Counted from the stretch's first letter, positions 50,517 to 59,715 are shown. The stretch: DNA of 64,000 bases from Alcaligenes parafaecalis (GCF_026344135.1 NZ_JAPKNA010000004.1:62001-126000), one strand, 5' to 3'. The notes: a model not told the origin generated them from the sequence alone. Program-made: numbers and translations.

Positions 50517-52982
50517 ATGACCTCTTTGCATTCCTCCTCGTCACCCGCAAGGCGTGCCCGTCTAGGCCGCCCCCTTCTGCGAGCAACGGCTCTGACCCTG
50601 GCATTGGGCTCTCTCCCCTTCTATGCCGCCGCACAAGCTTCGGCTACCAGCACCATCAGCCTGCCCGCCCAAAGCCTGTCCCAGGCCTTGCTGTCCTTAG
50701 GCCAGCAGGCACGCGTCCAACTGTACTTTGATCCCAATATTGTCCAGGGTTTGCAGGCTCCCGCCGTTCGCCAGGCCTCTTCCGTCGAGGCCGCTTTAGC
50801 GCAACTTTTGGCAGGCACAGGGATTGAGTACAAGCGTAAGGACAATCGCTACACCCTGAGCAAACCCCTGTCCGGCGACAGTACACAATTGGCGCCCATT
50901 ACCGTTCATGCAGCCAGAGACTCACTAAGCACTGAGCAAACCGGGTCGTACACCGCCACCCACAGCAATAGCGCCACGCGTCTGAACCTGAGCCTGCGTG
51001 AAACGCCGCAATCAGTCAGTGTCATCACCCGTCAGCAGATGGATGACCAGGGCATTCAGACCATTTCCGATGCCTTGCAGCAAACTCCGGGTATCACGGT
51101 CAACCGCGACAACTCCGAGTCCTACAGCTTTTACTCGCGCGGTTTCAGCCTGGAGAACTTCCAGTTTGACGGCCTGCCCAGCCTGTCTTCGGACGGCGGC
51201 GCGGTGCGTGATAACTACAGCATTACCAACTCCGCTATCTATGACCGCATCGAAATTCTGAAAGGCGCGACGGGCCTGGTCAATGGCGCAGGTTACCCTT
51301 CTGGCGTGATCAATATGGTCCGCAAGCGCCCCACCAGCCAGTTCCAGGGACACGCACAAGTATCTGCAGGTAGCTGGGACACCTACGGCACCGAACTGGA
51401 CTTATCCGCCCCCTTGGCTGCTGAAGGCGCGCTGCGTGGGCGCGTAGTTGGTGCCACCCAGGACAACCGCAGCTTCATGGACTACGCCAAGGGCAAGCAA
51501 CAGATCTTTTACGGGATTCTGGAAGCCGACCTGGGCGAGCGTACGACGGTTGCTGTGGGTCTGGACTATCAGCGCAACCGTAATAACGCGACCACCAACG
51601 AACACTTGCCCGCCTTCTACAGCAATGGCGAACAGTTCTCCATAGGCCGCCACGTCAACCCGGCTGACCGCTGGGCCTGGCGCAATCAGGATACGCAACG
51701 CGTTTTCGCCGACCTGAACCATCGCTTTGACTCCGGCTGGACCGTCAAGCTGGCAGCAGGTCAGCGCGACTACCGGACTCGTCAGGTAATGTCAGGCTTG
51801 TCGTCCGACGTCGTCAATATCCAGACCCATGCAATCAACCACGGTTTTTACCCGGGCGGTGCCGCACGATTCGACAGCGACTCCAAAGAAAAAACCCTGG
51901 ATTTCCATGCCACTGGCCCGTTCAACTTGTTGGGCCGCGAACATGAGCTGGTGCTGGGCGCCAACTACTCTAAAACCCATGCCTTGTCGCGCCGCTGGGA
52001 CGGCGACACCGACATGACGGTACCCGACATTTTTGAGTGGAACAACAACGCCACCGAACCCACCAAGTACGAATGGTGGCTGCAACACGACGTGAACGTG
52101 AAGCAGCATATGGTCTACGGAGCAGCCGTCCTGAAACCCCACGATCGCGTCAACGTGATTCTGGGTGCCCGCCAGGTGCGCTACGACTGGTCCCTGGAGA
52201 GCCTGAATGCGCTGAACAATTTCCAGCGCCACGAAACTCAGGTCAGCGGCAAGATCATTCCTTATCTGGGCCTGAGCGTGGATCTGGACGAATGGCATAC
52301 GGCCTATGCCAGCTATACCGATGTGTTCAAGCCACAAGCCTATAACTTCAAGGCCAACGGCGAGCAACTGGAACCGCTGACCGGCAAAAGCATGGAAGTG
52401 GGCATGAAGGGGGAATACCTGGACGGCAAACTCAATGCCAGCATGGCCCTGTTTCAGATCAAACAGGACAACGTGGCAGAGCCTGATCCCATCAACCCTC
52501 AAACCCCGATGGGTGGAGTGGCCTACATCGCGGTGCCGGGCGTGACAACGCGCGGTCTGGAGCTGGAATTGTCCGGTGAAGTCATGCCGAACTGGCAAGT
52601 TCACGCAGGCTACACCTACGCGCGCTCCCGCGATGGCGAAGGCGTACGAGCCAGCCCTCGACAACCAGAACATTTATTCAAGCTGGCCACCTACTACCGT
52701 CTGCCCTGGGCCGGTCAACGCCTGACATTAGGCGGTAATGTGCAATGGCAAAGCGGCAGCTACTTCACGCAGCAAGTGGATGGGCAGCTACGCCGCTTCG
52801 AGCGCAAACCGTATGCGCTGGTGGGCTTGAGTGGCTCCTATGACGTCAACAAGGCGACCAAGCTGTCCGTCAATATCAATAACCTGTTCGACAAGCACTA
52901 CTACGCGGGTATCGGTAATTACAACACCGTCTTCTGGGGTGCGCCTCGCAACGTAACGGCGACCTTGCGGTATCAGTTCTAA
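50517..52982 (+). CDS. TonB-dependent siderophore receptor with N-terminal signalling domain
   Basis: An 821-residue outer-membrane receptor of the FecA/FpvA/FhuE type. A signal peptide ends near YAAAQ-ASA; the STN signalling domain (SLPAQSLSQALLSLGQQARVQLYFDP...VEAALAQLLAGTG) covers about residues 40-100; the TonB box region follows, then the plug (ETPQSVSVITRQQMDDQ, EILKGATGLVNGAGYPSGVINMVRK) and the 22-stranded barrel, ending RYQF. Plug spelling resembles ferric-hydroxamate/pyoverdine-type receptors; the ligand is not predictable. I use the ATG before the signal peptide; an upstream TTG frame is possible. The STN domain fits the adjacent FecI/FecR pair. Confidence 0.93.
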   Translation: MTSLHSSSSPARRARLGRPLLRATALTLALGSLPFYAAAQASATSTISLPAQSLSQALLSLGQQARVQLYFDPNIVQGLQAPAVRQASSVEAALAQLLAGTGIEYKRKDNRYTLSKPLSGDSTQLAPITVHAARDSLSTEQTGSYTATHSNSATRLNLSLRETPQSVSVITRQQMDDQGIQTISDALQQTPGITVNRDNSESYSFYSRGFSLENFQFDGLPSLSSDGGAVRDNYSITNSAIYDRIEILKGATGLVNGAGYPSGVINMVRKRPTSQFQGHAQVSAGSWDTYGTELDLSAPLAAEGALRGRVVGATQDNRSFMDYAKGKQQIFYGILEADLGERTTVAVGLDYQRNRNNATTNEHLPAFYSNGEQFSIGRHVNPADRWAWRNQDTQRVFADLNHRFDSGWTVKLAAGQRDYRTRQVMSGLSSDVVNIQTHAINHGFYPGGAARFDSDSKEKTLDFHATGPFNLLGREHELVLGANYSKTHALSRRWDGDTDMTVPDIFEWNNNATEPTKYEWWLQHDVNVKQHMVYGAAVLKPHDRVNVILGARQVRYDWSLESLNALNNFQRHETQVSGKIIPYLGLSVDLDEWHTAYASYTDVFKPQAYNFKANGEQLEPLTGKSMEVGMKGEYLDGKLNASMALFQIKQDNVAEPDPINPQTPMGGVAYIAVPGVTTRGLELELSGEVMPNWQVHAGYTYARSRDGEGVRASPRQPEHLFKLATYYRLPWAGQRLTLGGNVQWQSGSYFTQQVDGQLRRFERKPYALVGLSGSYDVNKATKLSVNINNLFDKHYYAGIGNYNTVFWGAPRNVTATLRYQF

Positions 52983-53040
52983 ACCTGTCGTGCTCGAGCA
53001 TGGGTCAAACAATGGCTTGATCCAGGCAAGCTACTAAAAC

Positions 53041-53071
53041 AAAACCCGCAGGGCTTAAGCTCTGCGGGTTT
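53041..53071 (+). terminator. Rho-independent terminator after the receptor gene
   Basis: AACCCGCAG / CTGCGGGTT stem with an inner AGCTTAAGCT-like palindromic loop, preceded by AAAACAAAA and followed by TTTG; it may work in both directions. Confidence 0.8.
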
Positions 53072-53099
53072 GCATGGCAAGCACCTTGCCTGCACGTAT

Positions 53100-54005
53100 T
53101 TAGCTCGTTTTCTGCACAGCAGGGATCATCCAGCTACCATCCAGAATCGATGGACTTGTCTGTCTAGGCCAGTACGTTCTGAACATCAGAATAAAGTTTC
53201 CATCCGGCGCGGGAAGCCAATTGGATTCTTTGTCCTGACCGGGCGAGTCCTTTTGAATATAGAGGTCTGTCGAGCCATCCGCGTTGACCTTCAAGTTCTG
53301 GCGTGGACTGATCGAATAGCGACTCAGGGGATTGTCGACAAAGAAGTAATCCTTGTCGTACATCGTCAGCGACCAGAAGCCATCCACGGGCGGTAGCTGG
53401 CCTTCAGGAAAGCGCATGACATACTTGTTTGCACCCGAATAAGGCTGTCCACCCGCATCCGCCTGAGAAATAGGATAGATGGCATCCTGTGGCCGATTGG
53501 CCCCCAGCCCAATTGCCGTGATGAAAGCACGCATCAAGTAATCCGTACCGTAAACGCCAGTATCAGTCGTGAACGACCAACCGTTCTTCAGCGTCAGCGC
53601 CGCATAGTGCTGCATGATTTTTCCGACCGCAGCCTTGGGCACCTGACTGGCAATATCGGCCTTGAACTTGCCAGCATCAAAATCCTGACCAGGAACAATG
53701 CCAATACGCTCAAATCTGGCCACATGCGCAGCATCTGCGCTGGATGGCGGATTGCGCTTCATCAACTCGCAAAACAGGGTGAAATAGGCCGCTGAATCCA
53801 TCTTGTTGACTTGATCACGCACGGCGGTTTTCATATCCAGCGAGGGGTCCACCACACCCGCTGGCAAAGTGCCTTTCCAGCCAGGACCGGTAATGGCATA
53901 GGTTTGAGGACCTGTTCCCGTCGTACGTTTGCCCGGCACCTGCTGTGCAAGAGCGGAGCGCGCCAGCGCCACACAGGCAAGCAGACTGGACGCACTTCCA
54001 GTTCA
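53100..54005 (-). pseudogene. Truncated DUF1254/DUF1214-type gene
   Basis: The frame encodes the C-terminal part of a DUF1254-DUF1214 protein: GTGPQTYAITGPGWKGTLPAG, then the DUF1214 domain (FPEGQLPPVDGFWSLTMYDKDYFFVDNP, YIQKDSPG, NWLPAPDGNFILMFRTYWP). Family proteins are usually about 450-480 residues; only about 290 are present. The N-terminal DUF1254 domain is missing, yet a signal-peptide-like run (ASSLLACVALARSALAQ) is joined directly to the DUF1214 half, with an in-frame stop just before it and only weak GTG/CTG starts. This looks like an internal deletion. The AraC gene ends 4-5 bp upstream. Confidence 0.7.
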
Positions 54006-54009
54006 GAAC

Positions 54010-55005
54010 TTACGACCTGTTCATAGGCCGGAGCGTCGACGGGGATTGCGCAAATCGTGCCTGAAACAGGCGGCTGAAATGGGAAAGATCTTTAAAACCG
54101 CAGGCCATTGCCACCTCCGTCACCCGCCGCTGTTTGCCCTCGGCAAGCAGGCGATAGCTCTGGAGCAAACGCTGCTCCCACAGCCATTGCATAGGCGTTG
54201 TCGCTTCGTGTGCAAAGAGTCGATACAGCGTGCGAGTCGCCATGGATGAAGCCCGAGCCATTTGCTCCACATCCAGATCCTCCTCATGCAGGTGCGCACG
54301 TATATACGCCTGAACCTGCTCCAAACGCCGCTCCCGACGGCTGGCCTGAGAAGAAACCATAGTTTCTGACTCGAATACAGCCGAGAAAATATCCAGCGCC
54401 GAAGCACTCAAACGCTGATCTATCCCGTCCGCTGCCGCCCCTTGCATGCTGAGTAATTGCCTGAGCAAGGCCCCGGCCATCGGCCCCTGACGAGAGTTGG
54501 CGGGAACACGGCGCGCAGCCAGGCTCCCCAAGGTAGGTAAACGTGTCGCCAGAAGAGGACGGGGAATCATGAGCATCGCCGCATGGGTCAAGGACCCCAG
54601 CTCCAGCTCAAAAGGACGCGACTGGTCCTGCAACACCAGGTCCCCCGTCACCAGGCTGACATAACGCCCATCCTGACTAAGCTGAATATTGCCATCGAGC
54701 ATTAACCACAGCATGAAGCCGTCGCGTTGATCTTTACGAATATCCGCCAGGCTCCGGCTGACTCGAATCACCTCCCCCGCAGGCGTAGCCGACCAGATAC
54801 GGCTAAGTCCCAAACCGCCAAACGTAGTCAGCGTGACTCGCGCCTGAAAATGCTGTCTGGGAATGGGGTTGCACTCGGTATGAGAAAACTGCCTGCAAGT
54901 GACCTCGTGCCAGTGCTCAAAGCTGTCTCCAGGCTTGACCGCCATGATCGCTGTCATCGGTTCAGTCTCCATAGTCGGCGCTATCTGCACCGAAGAATTA
55001 ATCAT
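54010..55005 (-). CDS. AraC-family transcriptional regulator
   Basis: A 331-residue activator with an N-terminal AraC-binding-like (cupin_6/FeaR-type) domain (DGFMLWLMLDGNIQLSQDGRYVSLVTGDLVLQDQSRPFELE) and a C-terminal double HTH (DLDVEQMARASSMATRTLYRLFAHE; RVTEVAMACGFKDLSHFSRLFQARFAQSPSTLR). The layout resembles FeaR/benABC-type regulators of aromatic or amine catabolism. The downstream DUF1214 gene is broken, so the original target may be lost; the divergent isochorismatase-family hydrolase is another possible target. Confidence 0.9.
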   Translation of the reverse strand: MINSSVQIAPTMETEPMTAIMAVKPGDSFEHWHEVTCRQFSHTECNPIPRQHFQARVTLTTFGGLGLSRIWSATPAGEVIRVSRSLADIRKDQRDGFMLWLMLDGNIQLSQDGRYVSLVTGDLVLQDQSRPFELELGSLTHAAMLMIPRPLLATRLPTLGSLAARRVPANSRQGPMAGALLRQLLSMQGAAADGIDQRLSASALDIFSAVFESETMVSSQASRRERRLEQVQAYIRAHLHEEDLDVEQMARASSMATRTLYRLFAHEATTPMQWLWEQRLLQSYRLLAEGKQRRVTEVAMACGFKDLSHFSRLFQARFAQSPSTLRPMNRS

Positions 55006-55243
55006 TTTTCAGCAAGATTACGTCTATTTCCCAAACCCGGACAAGCCCTGAGAACACCACGGGCTGGCGTCTTGCCTGCCAGCTCGCCCATGTGGCGCTC
55101 ACAGTCAAAAAAAGAAGAAAAAATGGCATGGGCACACAAGCCAGATTAGCGCCGTCTCCCTACTCTACAAAGGTCGATGACACCGGGTACGGCAATACCA
55201 AATACACAGCCCCCCGTCCCTGAGCAAACCAAAGGAGAATGAA

Positions 55244-55876
55244 ATGGCTATTCAGATTGATCACATCAACCCCAAGAGCACAGTGGTCATTGTGATCGAC
55301 ATGCAAAACGACTTCATCGCGCCCGGCGCCCCATTGGAAACCCCTATGGGTATGGAGCTGATGCCCCGTCTGCAAAAACTGCTGGGCCATGCACGCAAAA
55401 CCGGCATGGAAGTAATCTTCACCACCCACGCCCACCGCCGCAATGGCTGCGATATGGGCTTGTTCGGGGAGATTTACCCGCCCATTCAGAATCGGGAGGG
55501 GCTGGTGGATGACACCGCTGGCATCGATATCTACCCGGACGTCGCACCACAAGGCGAAGAGGTCGTGATTAAAAAGCATCGCTACAGCGCCTTCTTTGGC
55601 ACTGATCTGGACATCATTCTGCGTACCCGCAAGATCGACACTGTCGTCGTCACGGGTGTCACTACCGAGAACTGCTGCCACGCCACGGCGCGCGACGCCA
55701 TGTTCAATGGCTATAAAGTCGCCTTCATCTCTGATGCCACCGGCACATACAACTACCCGGATATGGGCTTTGGGGCGATTCCAGCGGAAGAAGTACACCG
55801 AGTCACCCTGGGCGTGCTGGCTGTGTCCACCGCGCATGTCATGACGACGGATCAGCTGATTCAGAAGACCCGGTAA
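55244..55876 (+). CDS. Isochorismatase-family cysteine hydrolase
   Basis: A 210-residue cysteine hydrolase. The catalytic triad of the family is present: Asp19 in VIVIDMQNDF, a Lys in VIKKHRYSAFFGTDLD, and Cys in VVTGVTTENCCHATARDA near residue 145, with the cis-peptide VTGVTT. Relatives include biuret/ureidoacrylate amidohydrolases, N-carbamoylsarcosine amidase and nicotinamidase-like enzymes; the exact substrate is uncertain but a carbamoyl or ureide amide is likely. AAAGGAGA precedes the ATG. It is divergent from the AraC gene with a 238-bp gap. Confidence 0.9.
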   Translation: MAIQIDHINPKSTVVIVIDMQNDFIAPGAPLETPMGMELMPRLQKLLGHARKTGMEVIFTTHAHRRNGCDMGLFGEIYPPIQNREGLVDDTAGIDIYPDVAPQGEEVVIKKHRYSAFFGTDLDIILRTRKIDTVVVTGVTTENCCHATARDAMFNGYKVAFISDATGTYNYPDMGFGAIPAEEVHRVTLGVLAVSTAHVMTTDQLIQKTR

Positions 55877-55935
55877 GGGTCATGAGCACAGTCAAAGCCG
55901 CTCTGCGTTAGGGCTCCAGACCCTGAAGCACTCAA

Positions 55936-55992
55936 ACAGGCCTTGTGATCTGTCCAATTTCTGGAGATCAGCTCACAAGGCCTGTGTTTAAT
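55936..55992. terminator. Bidirectional terminator between the hydrolase and DUF72 genes
   Basis: A long inverted repeat, ACAGGCCTTGTGA / TCACAAGGCCTGT, with an inner GATCT / AGATC pairing, followed by GTTTAATTTT. Its right end overlaps the stop of the convergent DUF72 gene. Confidence 0.75.
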
Positions 55993-57025
55993 TTTCTTGT
56001 GCCGCAATCAGTTGCGCCAAACGCTGTATGGAGAGCGGCGCACAACCTTCCGCATCATTGCTGATCGTCACATAAGCCGCCTGCCCTGCTCCAGTGATCC
56101 CGCGAATCGTACGGGCCAGCACAGTGCGGGTATGCACGTCTTCGCTGACAATGGCATCGAACGGGGTATGCTTTTTCTGGGCATCGGCATAGCCATAGGC
56201 ACCAAACTCCCGGTTCAAGTTCCAGCGACACACCAAAGGCCCGGGCCACAAGGCTCGCAACAAGGGCAACTGCTCCTCGATCGGTGGCATTTTGCCGTGC
56301 AAACCCAGGCAAAAAGTGGCGCCATTCGCCTTTAAGGTATCGACCAAGCCTTGGGTCAGGAGCTCTGGATCTCGCACTTCTACAGCAAGAATGACCGGAG
56401 AGTCTTGCGGCAAGGCCTCTCGCGCCGCAGCCAGCATCTGCCCCAGCTTGTCGAATAACTCCGCCGGGCGATTCAACCAGCCCCAGGACAAAGGGCTTAA
56501 CTGAAATACCAATACACCCAGCTTGGCACGCAAGCCGTCTACCGCAGGCTGCACAAACTGCTCTACAGCCAGACGAATATCCAGGAAGTCCGGGTTTGAC
56601 TTGCGCACCTTGCCTTGCTCGTCACGGACTTGAGCGTCGGTGATCATGGAAGGGCATTTCACGACAAAGCGAAAATCCTCATCAACCTGGGCCGCGTAGA
56701 CGGAATACTGCGTAACGGTCAAAGGGCGCCAGAAAGTGCGATCAACACAGACGGTACGCATCAAGGGATGCTGGTGATAAGCCTCCAGCCCGTGCTTGGA
56801 CAAGATGTTCGACTCGTACTCGCCATCCCAGATCAAGCCTTCCCAACCGGGGTAAGACCAGGTGGAGACACCGAAGCGCAAGGTTTCAGGAAGCTGTGCC
56901 GCCAGATCACTCAGCTCCAGCGCGGAGGCGGCAAGGCTGACTTTGGTGATTTTGCGACGGGAGGCAGCGGCGGGCTTTGCAGCGGGAGGCTGAGGAATGG
57001 CATCGCCGAAAAGATCTTCTTGCAT
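55988..57025 (-). CDS. DUF72 (YecE-family) protein
   Basis: A 345-residue TIM-barrel protein of the DUF72 family. The N-terminal segment FGVSTWSYPGWEGLIW, the YSVYAAQVDEDFRFVVKCPSMIT strand, FQLSPLSWG and VAVEVRDPEL are characteristic; E. coli YecE is the model but has no proven function. A basic, Ala-rich N-terminal 30 residues precedes the domain. The length is above the usual 240-290 because of an insert and this leader. Its ATG lies 28 bp downstream of a HipA-like remnant on the same strand. Confidence 0.88.
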   Translation of the reverse strand: MQEDLFGDAIPQPPAAKPAAASRRKITKVSLAASALELSDLAAQLPETLRFGVSTWSYPGWEGLIWDGEYESNILSKHGLEAYHQHPLMRTVCVDRTFWRPLTVTQYSVYAAQVDEDFRFVVKCPSMITDAQVRDEQGKVRKSNPDFLDIRLAVEQFVQPAVDGLRAKLGVLVFQLSPLSWGWLNRPAELFDKLGQMLAAAREALPQDSPVILAVEVRDPELLTQGLVDTLKANGATFCLGLHGKMPPIEEQLPLLRALWPGPLVCRWNLNREFGAYGYADAQKKHTPFDAIVSEDVHTRTVLARTIRGITGAGQAAYVTISNDAEGCAPLSIQRLAQLIAAQEN

Positions 57026-57052
57026 GCTGGGTATAGTGCCATGGGAATGGCG

Positions 57053-57223
57053 TTAAGCAAATGCCGGTTCAAAATCTACCAGATCCGTACTTTGCATGCC
57101 TAGCCTCTTGGCGACGCTGCGCCACCGACTGACAGCCTGAACAAGCTCCGCCCAGATTGCTTCTGCATCCCTCACCGTTAACCGGAAATACGGCGCTCCA
57201 TGCATCAAGTTTCGCTTGAAGGA
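57053..57223 (-). pseudogene. Remnant of a HipA-type kinase gene (C-terminal end)
   Basis: Reading leftward after an in-frame TGA there are about 56 codons ending in TAA that spell YFRLTVRDAEAIWAELVQAV, SRWRSVAKRLGM and DLVDFEPAFA. This matches the C-terminal helix pattern of HipA-domain toxins/kinases (xxVSxWRxVAxxLGxxxxDxxxxxPAF). The kinase core and any hipB partner are absent, so it is a fossil. It lies between tRNA-Gly and the DUF72 gene, where integration and deletion events are common. The family call is from memory of the C-terminal pattern. Confidence 0.5.
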
Positions 57224-57355
57224 TCAGCAGCTACCAGCGACTAAGAAATAGCAATACGGTGCTGTTGCAGACCAGCACATCCGAATCACAGGGGCTACAA
57301 AGCCTAGTTTGAGAAATCGTTGCAGAAAAATGGGGAGCTGGAAGCAAAGCAGAAC

Positions 57356-57429
57356 TGGAGCGGGTGATGGGAATCGAACCCACGACGGATGCTTGGGAAG
57401 CATCAGTTTTACCATTAAACTACACCCGC
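57356..57429 (-). tRNA. tRNA-Gly (anticodon CCC)
   Basis: The minus strand folds into a full cloverleaf: acceptor GCGGGTG / CACCCGC, D arm with GTTTAATGGTAAAAC, anticodon stem GATGC / GCATC with loop TTCCCAA (anticodon CCC), T arm TGGGT-TCGATTC-CCATC-like, discriminator T and an encoded 3' CCA. The length is 74 nt with CCA. It reads Gly GGG codons. The 3' end faces the HipA remnant, the usual side of tRNA-targeted integration. Confidence 0.95.
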
Positions 57430-57631
57430 CCTGATGGAGAGGTCTGCGTCAAAAGCAGACAATCCCGCGAATGGGGAAGCGAAAATTATAGCGCGATCTC
57501 TGGCGCATGCGTGGCCCCTGCCCTATCTTTTTCGCACGCCATCCCATGAATTCGGCGGCAAGACTCACTACAATAGAGTTTTCCCGCTTTTAGCTGATAC
57601 GCGAGCCATTCTTGATGCCCGCGCCCCAACC

Positions 57632-58399
57632 ATGACCTCCAGCAACGAAAAACCATCCCTGCTGTCGCCCAATGTCGCGAACAGCAACTCCGGCGAGACC
57701 CATATCCGTAGCTTTGTTCATCGGCGCGCGCACATTACGCCCAGCCAGGAACAAGCCTTGGCGCGCCTGCTGCCTCAGTGGTCGATTACGTATCGCGACA
57801 GCATTCTGAAGCCCGAAACGCTGTACGGCAATGACAACCCCCTGATTCTGGAAATCGGTTTTGGCATGGGTGAAACCACCCAGAAGATTGCCCAGGCCCG
57901 TCCCGACGACAACTTTTTGGGCGTGGAAGTCTTTAATGCGGGTGTGGGCGCCTTGCTCAAACGCATTGACGACAACCAGATCAGCAATATCCGCATCATT
58001 CAACACGATGCCGTTGAAGTCGTGCGTGACATGATCGCCCCTGCCTCCCTGGCTGGCATTCATATTTACTTCCCGGACCCTTGGCCCAAGAAGCGCCATC
58101 ACAAGCGTCGTCTGGTGCAATCGCCCTTTATCCAGTTGCTGACCAGCCGTCTGAAACCCGGCGGCTACATTCATTGCGCAACGGACTGGGAAAATTACGC
58201 CGAACAAATGCTGGAAGTGCTGTCGGCCGAGCCTATGCTTAGCAACACGAACGAAGGCTATGCACCCCGCCCTGACTTCCGCCCACTGACCAAGTTTGAA
58301 AACCGTGGGCTGCGTCTGGGTCATGGCGTGTGGGATCTGATCTTCACCCGCAATGACACCCCTACTCCTGAACTGACCTGGCCCAAGAAAGAACAATGA
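57632..58399 (+). CDS. trmB: tRNA (guanine-N7-)-methyltransferase
   Basis: Forms m7G46 in tRNA. The 255-residue protein has the SAM-binding ILEIGFGMGETT near residue 72, NFLGVEVFNAGVG, and the TrmB signature IHIYFPDPWPKKRHHKRRLV near residue 145-160, with the late GYIHCATDWENYAEQM. I choose the ATG giving the normal length; a longer in-frame upstream stretch overlaps the tRNA-side leader and lacks coding character. The stop overlaps pip by 4 bp (ATGA). Confidence 0.96.
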   Translation: MTSSNEKPSLLSPNVANSNSGETHIRSFVHRRAHITPSQEQALARLLPQWSITYRDSILKPETLYGNDNPLILEIGFGMGETTQKIAQARPDDNFLGVEVFNAGVGALLKRIDDNQISNIRIIQHDAVEVVRDMIAPASLAGIHIYFPDPWPKKRHHKRRLVQSPFIQLLTSRLKPGGYIHCATDWENYAEQMLEVLSAEPMLSNTNEGYAPRPDFRPLTKFENRGLRLGHGVWDLIFTRNDTPTPELTWPKKEQ

Positions 58400-59343
58400 G
58401 CGCTACCCTGTTCCCGCCTATAGAGCCTTACGCCCAAGGCACCTTGCACACCGATGATGGGCACCATATCTACTGGGAATGCTGCGGCAACCCGGAAGGT
58501 AAACCAGCCATCTTTCTGCACGGTGGGCCGGGATCAGGATGTTCTACCGATCACCGCCGCTTGTTCGACCCGCAAAAATACAATGTGCTGCTGTTCGATC
58601 AGCGCGGTTGCGGGCGCTCCTACCCCCATGCCAGCCTGGAGAACAACACCACCTGGCATTTGGTTGAGGACATGGAGCGGCTGCGCAAGGAAAAGCTCAA
58701 GGCCGACAAAATGCTGGTTTTTGGCGGTTCCTGGGGCTCGACACTGGCGCTGGCTTATGCCCAGACTCATCCTGAACACGTCAGCGAATTGATTGTGCGC
58801 GGCATTTTTATGGCCCGCCCCGAAGAGCTGCACTGGTTCTATCAGGAAGGTGCCTCTCGCCTGTTCCCGGATATCTGGGAGCAGTATCTTGCCCCTATCC
58901 CCGAGGACGAGCGTGACGACCTGATCACCGCTTATCACAAGCGTTTGACCGGCGATGATCCGGCGGTGCAGCTACGCGCTGCGCATAGTTGGTCACAATG
59001 GGAAAGCAATACGATCACGCTTTTGCCTAGCAAAAACCATCTGGATGCCAAGTCCAGCGACAAGGCCGCTTTGGCCTTTGCGCGTATTGAAAACCACTAC
59101 TTCATGAATCAGGGCTTTTTGGAGCCAGACCAGCTCCTTGAAAACGCCCACCGCTTGCATGGCATTCCGGGAGTCATCGTACAGGGACGCTATGATGTGT
59201 GCACTCCGGCGCATACAGCCTGGCAACTGCATCGCGCCTGGCCACAAGCCGAATTTCACATGGTTGCAGACGCGGGGCACGCCTACAACGAACCGGGCAT
59301 TTTGGCCAAGCTACTAAGCGCCACCCAAAAATTTGCCATCTGA
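58396..59343 (+). CDS. pip: Proline iminopeptidase
   Basis: An alpha/beta-hydrolase aminopeptidase of 315 residues that removes N-terminal proline (peptidase S33). The oxyanion region HGGPGSGCSTDHRRLFDP, DQRGCGRSYPHA, the nucleophile elbow GGSWGSTLALAYAQTHP near residue 112, the catalytic Asp in QGRYDVCTPA and His in ADAGHAYNEPG are all present. The length matches the family. Translation is probably coupled to trmB by the overlap. Confidence 0.95.
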   Translation: MSATLFPPIEPYAQGTLHTDDGHHIYWECCGNPEGKPAIFLHGGPGSGCSTDHRRLFDPQKYNVLLFDQRGCGRSYPHASLENNTTWHLVEDMERLRKEKLKADKMLVFGGSWGSTLALAYAQTHPEHVSELIVRGIFMARPEELHWFYQEGASRLFPDIWEQYLAPIPEDERDDLITAYHKRLTGDDPAVQLRAAHSWSQWESNTITLLPSKNHLDAKSSDKAALAFARIENHYFMNQGFLEPDQLLENAHRLHGIPGVIVQGRYDVCTPAHTAWQLHRAWPQAEFHMVADAGHAYNEPGILAKLLSATQKFAI

Positions 59344-59385
59344 ATCACTCGTCCGGCTTGGCCCGGACCACATCCAGAGACAATG

Positions 59386-59586
59386 ATGAACATTACCCTG
59401 AACGGTCAGAGCAAGGCTCTGACAAATACCGATACCGTTGGCACGCTGATTATTGAGCTGGGCTACGAAAACAAGCGCATCGCCGTAGAGCTGAATGGTG
59501 ATATCGTGCCTAAAAGCCAGCACGCCACTACCCCTATCAACGAGGGCGACACGCTGGAAATCGTGGTGGCTGTCGGGGGCGGCTGA
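59386..59586 (+). CDS. thiS: Sulfur carrier protein ThiS
   Basis: A 66-residue ubiquitin-like protein that carries thiocarboxylate sulfur for the thiazole part of thiamine. It begins MNITLNGQSKAL and ends in the functional di-Gly (VVAVGGG). Two ATG codons are adjacent; the second is used here. thiG, which normally follows thiS, is absent: the next gene is a BON-LysM protein. Another ThiS/MoaD-like small carrier role is possible, but the INEGDTLEIV stretch is ThiS-like. Confidence 0.88.
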   Translation: MNITLNGQSKALTNTDTVGTLIIELGYENKRIAVELNGDIVPKSQHATTPINEGDTLEIVVAVGGG

Positions 59587-59715
59587 GACTGCCCCTTTAA
59601 AATGCACAATTGCTGACATTCCGCTACGGCTTCACGGTGAAAAATAAGGTCATAATGGGCCGACTCGCCTGCCATCAGGCAGCCGTGACAGACCCCTAAC
59701 TTCAGGAGCAAAGCA

